From NCBI RefSeq assembly GCF_000315915.1, contig NC_020185.1:248001-312000 (forward strand): DNA of 64,000 nucleotides, given 5' to 3'. The notes below the pieces were generated by a model that worked only from the letters and a program-made list of their open reading frames with translations, was not told where the DNA came from and searched no databases. Origin of the DNA: Henningerozyma blattae CBS 6284 (taxonomy: Eukaryota; Ascomycota; Saccharomycetes; Saccharomycetales; Saccharomycetaceae). Of the stretch, positions 46,001 through 54,364 are shown in pieces (position 1 is the first letter of the stretch; each line of letters starts with the position of its first letter). Both the position numbers and the translations under genes were made by a program.

Positions 46001-46621
46001 ATTGGTGGCTGCTACCTCCTTGGAACTTCACTACTCCATCGATAGAAAAATTTTGTATGAAGGAATTCTACTTTGCCGTCTGTAGAATCTAGCTTATTGG
46101 TAGCGGGGAGTTTTGTTTAGTATCCTCAGGTTTCTGATAGTTACAGAGAATAATCACCTACTATCACTACCACATTTTTACTATTTTGATATTTAGAGCA
46201 TCTACTATAAGGAACTTAAACAAATTAGTGTAGAGTATAATGAGAAGAATATTTCGTGGATTTGATACTAAAATAGCTTGAGTTATTTTTTTGTGTGGAG
46301 GTAGTATGACGGCATTTAACAATATTTGCTTAGAAAGCTTTGTATTTACATTAAAAAATGTCAAAAATAATATAGAACTTTAATATCCCCGTATTCACAA
46401 ACAGTACAACTGCAAAAGAATCCTAATAGTTTTATTATTGAACTCTTAAAACCCACATTGTAAAATGTGGAGGCAAATCAGCCGCTCTACTAATAAGAAT
46501 TAACTAAGTAATAATTCAAGTTCCTTGTTTCCAAAAATATTATGGCTTGATTAGGCATCCTGTAACAAATTATTCTTCGAGTTAGATTACAAGGGAATAA
46601 AGTAGGCCGAATAAAAAATAT
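43037..46621. other. Spacer between the two HXT inverted-repeat arms (3.6 kb)
   Basis: No gene is supported; the open frames are short. Several CGGANNA words (Rgt1 type) occur, for example near 44205, 44527 and 45658, but not clearly more often than chance. The region lies between the two HXT promoters and would carry any distant glucose-control elements. Confidence 0.5.
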
Positions 46622-46865
46622 TTGATAAAGTAAAGGTTAAGAAAAAAATAGATATATAAGGACGATGTAATCCACCAACTTGTGTTGAACCTCTCTTGTT
46701 TCTTGTCTCACATTCACTCCAATAAATCATCAGCAATAACACTGCACTCTTTTGAGCACTATTTTCAACTCGCTGAAACATTTGGATTCTACTCTTTGAA
46801 TACTTCATTAGTCTACACAGCTACCTAGCCTGCTATTGCAACACAACTAATTATATAACTTCAAC

Positions 46866-48434
46866 ATGNNNNNNNNNNNNNNNNNNNNAGAAACCGCATC
46901 TGCATACCTTTCCGTCTGTATCATGTGTGTCATGGTACGCTTCGGTGGTTATATTTCCGTTGGGAGTTCTGGTACCATTGGTGGTTTCGAATCTCACACT
47001 GATTTCTTAGCTAGATTTGGTTCTACCAGTGGCTCTGGTAAGCGTTATTTGTCCAAGGTTAGAACTGGTTTGTTGACTTCCATGTTCAACATCGGTCAAG
47101 CCATCGGTTGTTTCTTCTTAGGTCGTTTAGGTGATATGTACGGTCGTCGTATTGCTATTATCGTTGCTTCCATCATTTTCGTTGTCGGTACTGTTATTCA
47201 AATCGCCTCTGTAAAAGCCTGGTACCAATACATGATTGGTAGAATTGTTGCTGGTTTAGGTTGTGGTATCATTGCCATCTCATCCCCAATGTTGATTTCC
47301 GAAGTTTCTCCAAAGCACTTAAGAGGTGCTATGGTCTCCTGTTACCAACTTATGATTACTATGGGTATTTTCTTAGGTTACTGTGCTAATTATGGTACTA
47401 AGAGATATGATGACTCTACCCAATGGAGAGTTCCATTAGGTTTGCAATTTGCCTGGTGTTTGTTTTTAGTCGGTGCCATGTTGTTTGTCCCAGAATCTCC
47501 AAGATTCTTGATCGAAAAAGGTAGATATGAAGATGCCAAGCGCTCCATTGCCGAGTCCAACAAAGTTTCTCCAGATGATCCAGCTGTTATTATGGAAGCC
47601 GATGAAATCCAAGCCGCTATTGACAAAGAAAGAGCCGAGGGTGAAGCTACCTGGGGTGATTTATTGGATACTCAACACAAGATTCTACCAAGAGTTATCA
47701 ACGGTATTATGTTATTAGCTTTGCAACAATTGACTGGTGCTAACTATTTCTTCTACTATGGTACTTTGATTTTCAAGGCTGTTGGTTTGGAAGATGGTTA
47801 TGAAACCGCTATTGTTTTCGGTGTTGTTAATTTCTTCTCTACTTTTGTTGCCTTGTACTTAGTTGATAGATTCGGTAGAAGAACATGTTTATTATGGGGT
47901 GCCGCTGGTATGACCTGTTGTATGGTTGTCTTCGCCTCTGTTGGTGTCACCAGATTATGGCCAAAGGGTAAGAACGGTGGTGTCACTTCTCAAGGTGCCG
48001 GTAACTGTATGATTTGTTTCTCCTGTTTCTTCATTTTCTGTTTTGCTGTCTCTTGGGCCCCAGTTCCATTTGTTATTATTTCTGAATCTTTCCCATTGAA
48101 GGTTAAGGCCAAGGGTATGGCTTTAGCTACTGTCTCCAACCAAATGTGGAACTTCTGTATTGGTTTCTTCACTCCATTTATTACTGGTGCTATTAACTTT
48201 TACTACGGTTATGTCTTCTTGGGCTGTTTAGTCTTTGCCTGGTTCTACGTCTTTTTCTTTGTTCCAGAAACTAAAGGTTTAGTTTTAGAAGATGTCAACG
48301 TTATGTGGGAAGAAGGTGTCTTGCCATGGAAGTCTGCTGCCTGGGTCCCACCATCTGAAAGAAGCGCTGACTACGATGTTGCTGCTATGGCCAATGATGA
48401 CACTCCTGCATGGAAGAAGATGTTTGGTAAATAA
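46866..48434 (+). CDS. HXT-family hexose transporter, second copy, N-terminus lost in an assembly gap
   Basis: After the ATG at 46866 come 20 N (46869-46888), and then a coding region nearly identical to the gene at 41083-42792. Away from the gap I see only three replacements: I to V in SIIFVVGT, K to E in IAESNK and A to T in GVTRLW. The acidic N-terminal tail of about 55 residues is missing because of the gap. Next to the gap the sequence shows compensating small indels (ETASAY for KPASAY, VRFGG for VAFGG, VGSSGT for GWDSGT), which look like poor sequence quality rather than biology. Helix 1 in other HXT proteins carries the G-W-D-S-G motif, so the displayed VGSSG is suspect. Function is as for the first copy. 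Confidence 0.9.
   Translation: MXXXXXXXETASAYLSVCIMCVMVRFGGYISVGSSGTIGGFESHTDFLARFGSTSGSGKRYLSKVRTGLLTSMFNIGQAIGCFFLGRLGDMYGRRIAIIVASIIFVVGTVIQIASVKAWYQYMIGRIVAGLGCGIIAISSPMLISEVSPKHLRGAMVSCYQLMITMGIFLGYCANYGTKRYDDSTQWRVPLGLQFAWCLFLVGAMLFVPESPRFLIEKGRYEDAKRSIAESNKVSPDDPAVIMEADEIQAAIDKERAEGEATWGDLLDTQHKILPRVINGIMLLALQQLTGANYFFYYGTLIFKAVGLEDGYETAIVFGVVNFFSTFVALYLVDRFGRRTCLLWGAAGMTCCMVVFASVGVTRLWPKGKNGGVTSQGAGNCMICFSCFFIFCFAVSWAPVPFVIISESFPLKVKAKGMALATVSNQMWNFCIGFFTPFITGAINFYYGYVFLGCLVFAWFYVFFFVPETKGLVLEDVNVMWEEGVLPWKSAAWVPPSERSADYDVAAMANDDTPAWKKMFGK
46869..46888. other. Assembly gap (20 N)
   Basis: Twenty N directly follow the second HXT start codon. Comparison with the first copy suggests about 160 missing bases. 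The gap falls in a near-perfect inverted repeat, where assembly from short reads is expected to fail. Confidence 0.98.
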
Positions 48435-48908
48435 GCCTAACAAGACAAACTTCAATTTTTGTTTAATTTTTTTTTGACTTACTACTATTCGTATTCCTAA
48501 TTTGCTACTATGTCTCCCAACATGCTTTTAATTACTAATTCTTAATTTATTCAATCTCTCTCAATTTTTACGTTTTTACGTCACACGAGTGGCTACCCTA
48601 ATCTTTTATGTCTAATGCCCCAACTTAATGATCTTTTAATTCCCTCCGCAACAATTTGCTGGTGTGTTTTCCAATGTACCAATATTTTGTTTGGATTTCC
48701 CTATATTTAACACAATTTATATTATTTTGTAGAATTTATAAAATCTAATACAAATATTTTTTTACTGTTAATACTCCTTCCTTTTCGTTTACCATTCAGA
48801 AAGGCTAGAAAAAAATTTGACAAGTCCAATTAAGGCATTAAAGAATGCATAGTGCAAAAATTTCTCATGAACATTTATTGGTTTCTCTTTAATATTTATC
48901 TTAAGTAT

Positions 48909-49034
48909 AAAAATAAAAATAAAAATAAAAATAAAAATAAAAATAAAAATAAAAATAAAAATAAAAATAAAAATAAAAATAAAAATAAAAATAAAAATAA
49001 AAATAAAAATAAAAATAAAAATAAAAATAAAAAT
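48909..49034 (+). repeat. Hexanucleotide microsatellite, (AAAAAT)21
   Basis: There are 21 perfect tandem copies of AAAAAT (126 bp), just after the end of the right HXT arm. Open frames running through it (repeating KNKNKN or FIFIFI) are artefacts of the repeat. Confidence 0.97.
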
Positions 49035-49097
49035 AGCATAACTTAACACGCAGTCCACAAGATAATAATAAATTGAAAAAAGTTAGAAGTAAAAATA

Positions 49098-49242
49098 GAG
49101 TATATCGCATCTTAATACATTCTTAATACTACTTACTACCGGGGTATTTTTAATAGTGTGGCCATGTATGCCTAATACGTGTTGGGTTATCACTCATATT
49201 AAGTTTTTATTAGTTGTTGCATAAAACCACAGGTTTGACGAA
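49098..49242. repeat. Fragment of the 452-bp LTR-like family (copy C)
   Basis: This fragment aligns with the right-hand part of copies A and B: TATCGCATC, TTCTTAATA, GGGTATTTTTA-TAGTG-GGCCA, CATATTAAG and TTATTAGTTGTTG-ATAAA-CCACA are shared in order. It is truncated on the left and more diverged. It lies 146 bp from the 3' end of tRNA-Gln. Confidence 0.6.
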
Positions 49243-49387
49243 AAGTTACTCAAGATTAAAGTGGTTGTTGGTATGTAATAACATCAATAATTTCAATGAC
49301 ATTAATACTATTAATGATGATACCTGAAGAGGTTAGTGCCACAAAAAAAAGTATATTGACACGTGATGTTGACCAAAAATTAAAAAT

Positions 49388-49459
49388 AGGTCTTACCCGG
49401 ATTCGAACCGGGGTTGTCCGGATCAAAACCGAAAGTGATAACCACTACACTATAAAACC
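49388..49459 (-). tRNA. tRNA-Gln (UUG)
   Basis: The 72-nt gene on the minus strand begins GGTTTTATAGTGTAGTGG, with anticodon TTG in the loop CGGTTTTGATC. The T arm is CCGGGG-TTCGAAT-like (GGTTCGAATCC), and the last bases are AAGACCT. The acceptor stem pairs GGTTTTA with TAAGACC. It is essentially identical to the S. cerevisiae gene. A and B boxes are intact, there is no intron, and a T-run terminator (TATTTTTAATTTTT on the minus strand) follows. Two solo LTRs lie directly upstream. Confidence 0.98.
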
Positions 49460-49471
49460 CGTATTGCAACA

Positions 49472-49886
49472 TGTCGTAGACGATATTGACTTTATACTCA
49501 TCTACAAGTTGCTAACTAGAAATTATACATAACACTGAGCAACTGCTAGTTGCATACCTGTGAATATCGGTTCGATGCATAATCTCTACTAGTTAGCCAG
49601 CATTACTCAAACTGTGCACTCCTACCCTTGTAAGTAAGTTTACAAACAGTCCAATTAAAGTAAAATGGGAAAGCTGGCGTTGACCTTTGAAAAGTATTTA
49701 AAGGCCAGCTTTTCCAGACTTAAGACATAAATTTATAGTTCTTTCACATAGTTATTTAGTTTAAAAAGAACAACAATTATATTCGTAAGTTCGAAGTATT
49801 AACTGGTGTTAAGTTAATAAGATTGTTAAGTTAAGTTTTGGTAGTTACTATATAAGTGTATCGTACTCCTAAGTTGGTTTACAACA
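49472..49886 (+). repeat. Solo LTR E (415 bp), inserted 12 bp upstream of tRNA-Gln
   Basis: It begins TGTCGTAG and ends TTACAACA, imperfect inverted termini of the Ty3-type TGTTGTAN...TACAACA form. The 5-bp direct repeat CAACA flanks it on both sides (49467-49471 and 49887-49891). Inside is a strong inverted repeat, GGAAAGCTGGC at 49668-49678 with GCCAGCTTTTCC at 49704-49715, around a TATTTAAA box. Ty3 integrates at the RNA polymerase III start site, 16-19 bp from tRNA genes, so the 12-bp distance is close to that signature. Confidence 0.75.
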
Positions 49887-49895
49887 CAACATTTT

Positions 49896-50320
49896 TGTTG
49901 TAAAACCATCTAAGTGCCGTCGCATGTTACGTAATACTTACAAGAAATCAGTACAAGAGAAGCCTCAAGAGAGGGCAGATCAGCTGACCACAGCTGAGAA
50001 ACAACTATTCAGCAGCTGTGGAACATCAACCGTAACCACTGAATCTGTACCCACTTCTGGTTCATCTTGGACACCTATTAGTAAGAATGGCACCCAGGTT
50101 TCAATGAGTGTACCGCATCTTGTAACTATGACCCCAGAACTGTCCAGCTCCAAAGAAGTATATAAGGAGCCTGTATAGATCAATATACTATTATATACTA
50201 TATAGAGAAGAACCAAGCGAAGATATAATAATCTTGTATAATACAACCTGTAACTACTGATCTCAGTGCCATCCGAACTCTGAAGCATTATCCTCATCCT
50301 GGTAGTCTCGTATTACAACA
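49896..50320 (+). repeat. Solo LTR D (425 bp), stacked on LTR E
   Basis: The ends TGTTGTAA and TTACAACA form a perfect 8-bp inverted repeat. The 5-bp target duplication ATTTT is exact (49891-49895 and 50321-50325). A TATA-rich stretch (TATACTATTATATACTATATAG) lies at about 50184-50205. Removing both LTRs places this insertion 16 bp upstream of the tRNA-Gln 5' end, the exact Ty3-type position. No gag-pol remains, so each element has been reduced to a single LTR. An 84-codon frame inside (49924-50178) precedes the TATA stretch and is probably not a gene. Confidence 0.85.
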
Positions 50321-50325
50321 ATTTT

Positions 50326-51418
50326 TTAAGGTTCAAGAATAAAGGACTTTGCTCCAACCATATCATTAGGACTTCAGAATACTAAAATATTCATTCACTA
50401 AATAATCATACAAAAAAATATTATATCATAACAATCTCACATAATTACAGAGCAAAACTTCATAATAAGGAATGGCATAGAACAATAGTAAGCCTCTTGA
50501 TATCACAACACACTACAAAACTTATACATTCTAGTAGCTTTGCATATATCTTAGACCTCCATTATCAAGTGTAAAGAGAACTTAGATATTTCTTAATGAA
50601 CTATCAACACTCTGTTGAAATTCCCTTACCCTCTTACCATATATATATAATTATAACAATGAATAATTAAGCAAGGTATGGAGCACTACTCTTTAACTCT
50701 TATTATAGAACTATGTTTATCATCAACCCTTATTTTCAAACTACTATTTTATTTCTATCATTAACTAGCTTTCATATTACCTACCCTAATGGATACTATT
50801 CTATGTTTATATTTATTATTACTTTCTTTGCTAGCTCACTTAAGTCAACAATAATATCTACAAGAATTGTTGTTGGCCTAGGCGAGCCAGCAAAGAAGAG
50901 GCAATAAAAGACAGTTAAATATTAGAGTATAGAGTTATTAATTCTCAGGGTGCTATATTCTAGGTTTCGGAAAGAAAAGAAAAACAAATGGATAATTTCT
51001 AAGCTTTGTAAATTGATATTCAAGGCCAATCATGTTATTCTTGTGAATGTTATATTATTTATGATAGCATACTGTTACTTAAATTTTATATTTTTCCATT
51101 ATGCCGAAAGAATATAGCGAGTTGGTCCTCCGAATAAAAATACAATATTTTAATATCAATATTATTATTCATATAATGAATAACAGCATTAGTGAAATTA
51201 AAATATACCTTCTCTAGTTGATATTATATGGGATAGTAAGATAGTGCATATGTTTTAGATACTTAATTACTTAATTATACTATTATTAGAATATTAAATA
51301 CTTTACTTTGCCAAATTTTTTAACACAAATATTCTAATCAAAATAAACAAATAGAGTTTAAATCCCAAAATTAAAAGACAAGGGGCCAACCTAAATAAAA
51401 GCACATAGATTATACAAA
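50326..51418. other. Intergenic region between LTR D and APS1 (1.1 kb)
   Basis: AT-rich DNA with short frames only. GTCAACA near 50837 resembles an LTR end, but I could not pair it with a start or a target duplication. No gene is seen. Confidence 0.45.
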
Positions 51419-51889
51419 ATGACACAAATTAAATATATGATTTTAGCGTCAAGACAAGGTAAAATTAGATTAATGAAATGGTACATTCCCTTAACTCAAA
51501 AGGAGAAAGCCAAAATTTTAAGGAATTTAACCACAACAATTTTATCAAGAAAGCCAAAAATGTGTAATATTGTTGAATATAGTGATCATAAAGTTGTTTA
51601 TAGAAGGTATGCTAGTTTATACTTTATTTGTGGTATCACAGCAGAAGTTGACAATGAGTTACTAATATTGGAAGTAATCCATAGGTATGTAGAGGCTATG
51701 GATAGTTATTTTGGTAATGTTTGTGAGTTGGATATTATATTTAACTTCAGCAAAGCTTATGATATATTGGATGAAATGATTATGTGTGATGGGTCTATTG
51801 CAGAATCGAGTAAGAAGGAAATATTATTTACGATGTCAAATATGGATGTTATGGAAAATAGCGATAATTTAGATAGAGTACTAAGTTAA
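51419..51889 (+). CDS. APS1: AP-1 clathrin adaptor small (sigma1) subunit
   Basis: The 156-residue product is exactly the length of S. cerevisiae Aps1 and collinear throughout. Near-invariant blocks are ASRQGKIRLMKWY, SRKPKMCNIVEYSDHKVVYRRYA, SLYFICGI, DNELLILEVIHRYVEAMD, SYFGNVCELDIIFNFSKAYDI and EMIMCDGSIAESSKKEI. The protein is a longin-like sigma subunit of the heterotetrameric AP-1 complex, which sorts cargo in clathrin vesicles between the trans-Golgi and endosomes. It uses the first ATG and has no intron. The next gene, MCH5, is on the opposite strand and converges with it. Confidence 0.97.
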   Translation: MTQIKYMILASRQGKIRLMKWYIPLTQKEKAKILRNLTTTILSRKPKMCNIVEYSDHKVVYRRYASLYFICGITAEVDNELLILEVIHRYVEAMDSYFGNVCELDIIFNFSKAYDILDEMIMCDGSIAESSKKEILFTMSNMDVMENSDNLDRVLS

Positions 51890-52795
51890 TTAACTTGCAA
51901 CTAGTGAATATGATCGTTGCTATCAATTTGTAAGAGAGTTTCTATATTAGTTAAAGATTAATGACTAACCAGGTTTAAAGTATGAATTACTCATTTTGAT
52001 TACTCTTGTGATGAAACACATATGATAAGTATTTCATGCATGAATATTTTCTCTTTACATATATATTTATGTATGTATATACCAATTTCAACTTAATAAT
52101 AGATAGTCATATATATACTATAGGTTCATAATTGAATTCAATTATAATCCGATCTCCTCTTAACTTTAAGCATCAAATTCTCAAAATAAAAATATTGTTA
52201 TTCTTATAAACTAAAAAAAATAGAAATAAAAATAAAGATAATACTCTTTTTTGTTTGTAATAGGTCTTTAAACGACGTAAGATACAAGTTCGATTTATTG
52301 TTCATTCTATTTAATCTTTAAAATTGTAATTATTGTCAATATTTAATTTACACTGGGAATGAAAATTTTAAAGAAAGAGATGTTTGTATAGATTAGTACT
52401 ACAATTTGACTTTCAATTACTGGTACATATATTAAGTTAAAATCCTAAATGTAATTCAGCAGCATACTTGATTGAGGGTTAAATGGGTTTTACAGTATAA
52501 ACAAAGGTAAATAATCAAGCTTATTAAAGGGTGAACAACTATTAAGATTGTAAATACTAATCTGCTTCCTAAATATTTTAAATAAATGGGCTGGAAATAT
52601 ATTTTTCTTATAGAGTATTATGTGATATATTAATAGATGTATGATTTATAATTGTATTATTTTGTATTATGTATTAGTTATGTATTAGTTATGTATTAGT
52701 TATGTATTAGCTATGTATTAAACTTGGAATATTAGTAAAAATGTATTTATATATTGTAGAACAAAAAGTTGCAGTGAAATATTTGAGATCGGAAA
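51890..52795. other. Convergent intergenic region APS1 / MCH5 (0.9 kb)
   Basis: AT-rich DNA with TATATA stretches. It includes an 11-bp tandem repeat at 52669-52720, close to the 3' end of MCH5. No gene is seen. Confidence 0.5.
52669..52720 (+). repeat. 11-bp tandem repeat (ATGTATTAGTT), about 4.7 copies
   Basis: Units start at 52669, 52680, 52691, 52702 (ATGTATTAGCT) and 52713 (partial). It is a simple minisatellite in the 3' flank of MCH5. Confidence 0.9.
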
Positions 52796-54364
52796 TTAAA
52801 ACTTTTTAAATTTCATACCAATACAATAGTATCTTGAAATAACAAAACTTGTAGCAGAAGCAAAAGCCATCGAGCCACAAAATATGACAAAATTTCTATA
52901 AGTTGTATTTGAACCGTTACCAATGATGGCCCCTGTGATTGGTACTGCAATTAAATTTGCAAAAGCCACAACAAAGTACATGCTTGAGTAACGTTTACCA
53001 AATTCTTCAATCTTCGAGATTTGACCACAGCAGACAGGTAATAATGAATAAACGGAACCTGAACAAAACCCAAAAAATGCACTAATTACATATAAATTGG
53101 TTAAATTAGTACCGAATGGAACCCAACCGACAAACATTAGGATAGTTAAGCATGACATAGTAAGAATGGCCATATTGAATCTACCATACAAATCACTTAT
53201 ATAACCTGGCAGCCATCTTCCTGGAATACTTAAGATATTCAAGACCATAATTAGCATTAATGCATCTGAATTAGAAATATTTCTATTTGTAGCATATGCG
53301 CCATAGTAGGTAACCGCAGTATTTAAAGCCACTTCACCAAAAGTAGTTCCTAATACACAAAACAAGTATCTCATATCTTTAAATGCTTTAATATCAAAAC
53401 TTTCTAAGAAATAAATTCTAATAGTTCTTTTAAATTTTGTATCATTATCATCCAAAGGTGCAATGGGAGCAGTGAATCTTTCTTTTGCTAAGAAAAGTGC
53501 CACTATTAATAAACCTAAATCCATAAATGCCCAAACTCTTATTCCCCAGATAAATCCATAATGCTTTGAGGAAGAATTTTTCAATCGGAAAAAATGTTTC
53601 AACATGATTGGTAAGATAACCCCACCAATGGATCCACCTAATGTAGCTAATGCAGTAGCCAGCCCACGTCTTTTATTAAAATAATGGCTTGGTGCACTAA
53701 TTAAAGGAGACATGATAAACCCATTACCCAAACCAACTGCAATTGAAAGGCTTAAAATGAATTGCCAGAGTTTTGTAGAATTAGCCATGGCAACTAATCC
53801 ACAAACGTGTAATATAGTACCTACAATGACTGGGATTTTAAACCCATTTCTATCGAAATATGTCCCACTAAAGATACATGAACTGAAGTTGACAAATAAT
53901 AGAAGTGAGAAAATCCAACCGATAGAAGAGGATGATTCATTTGATAATTGATTTTCTTGAATATATGTCTCCACTATACCTATGGCATTCAATAGACCTA
54001 GACATGTGAAAAGACCACAGAAACAACCCAAAACTACTAGCCAAGAACGTAGTCCACCTTCTGGATATTCTATATTTGTAAAATCAATAGTATCTTGTTT
54101 TTCTATATTAGATATTGTTGCAGATGCCAATGATGATGATGTTAAGGTGGAACTGTCTGTTACAGATTCCAGTTCTGTTTCAAATCCACTTTTTAACGAA
54201 GAAGTGGTTTCTATAATTATATTATCTTTATCTTTGATTGATAGACAGGGTTGTGGAACTTCTGCCATGACTATATTACCGTTCTCTTTGTTAACGACTA
54301 TATTTTTCTTTTGCCTTTGAAACAATTCAAAGAATGAATTAGTTTGTTTTCTGGTTGATGGCAT
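52796..54364 (-). CDS. MCH5: Riboflavin transporter of the monocarboxylate-porter-like family
   Basis: This 522-residue MFS protein has a Ser/Thr-rich cytosolic N-terminus of about 100 residues and then twelve membrane helices. Matches to Mch5 include the entry block YPEGGLRSWLVVLGCFCGL, SSIGWIFSLLLFV, SGTYFDRNGFKIPVIVGTI, ISAPSHYFNKRRGLATALAT, IPGRWLPGYISDLYGRFN, and FVGWVPFGTNLTNLYVISA with FCSGSVYSLLPVCCGQISK and EEFGKRYSSMYFVV. S. cerevisiae Mch5 (521 residues) takes up riboflavin by facilitated diffusion at the plasma membrane and is controlled by Put3. The paralogue Mch4 is the main alternative. Confidence 0.85.
   Translation of the reverse strand: MPSTRKQTNSFFELFQRQKKNIVVNKENGNIVMAEVPQPCLSIKDKDNIIIETTSSLKSGFETELESVTDSSTLTSSSLASATISNIEKQDTIDFTNIEYPEGGLRSWLVVLGCFCGLFTCLGLLNAIGIVETYIQENQLSNESSSSIGWIFSLLLFVNFSSCIFSGTYFDRNGFKIPVIVGTILHVCGLVAMANSTKLWQFILSLSIAVGLGNGFIMSPLISAPSHYFNKRRGLATALATLGGSIGGVILPIMLKHFFRLKNSSSKHYGFIWGIRVWAFMDLGLLIVALFLAKERFTAPIAPLDDNDTKFKRTIRIYFLESFDIKAFKDMRYLFCVLGTTFGEVALNTAVTYYGAYATNRNISNSDALMLIMVLNILSIPGRWLPGYISDLYGRFNMAILTMSCLTILMFVGWVPFGTNLTNLYVISAFFGFCSGSVYSLLPVCCGQISKIEEFGKRYSSMYFVVAFANLIAVPITGAIIGNGSNTTYRNFVIFCGSMAFASATSFVISRYYCIGMKFKKF

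Larger units (their letters stand above)
46622..48802. repeat. Right arm of the HXT inverted repeat, containing an assembly gap
   Basis: This is the reverse complement of 40714-43036. It is about 142 bp shorter than the left arm although 20 N are included, so the true missing sequence should be near 160 bp rather than 20. Confidence 0.9.

Noticed and set aside
43037..46621. Cluster of Rgt1-type CGGANNA sites between the HXT genes
   Set aside because: Rough expectation for this degenerate 5-base core in 3.6 kb is about as many as seen, so no enrichment can be claimed.
48789..49110. Open frames of alternating Lys-Asn, Phe-Ile or Tyr-Phe
   Set aside because: These are translations of the (AAAAAT)n microsatellite in different frames.
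49924..50178. 84-codon Ser/Thr-rich frame inside LTR D, considered as the start of gag
   Set aside because: It precedes the TATA-rich stretch of the LTR, stops within the LTR, and shows no retrotransposon capsid features.
50713..50907. 64-codon hydrophobic frame before APS1
   Set aside because: Short and rich in Ile/Phe/Thr as expected from AT-rich DNA; no recognisable domain.
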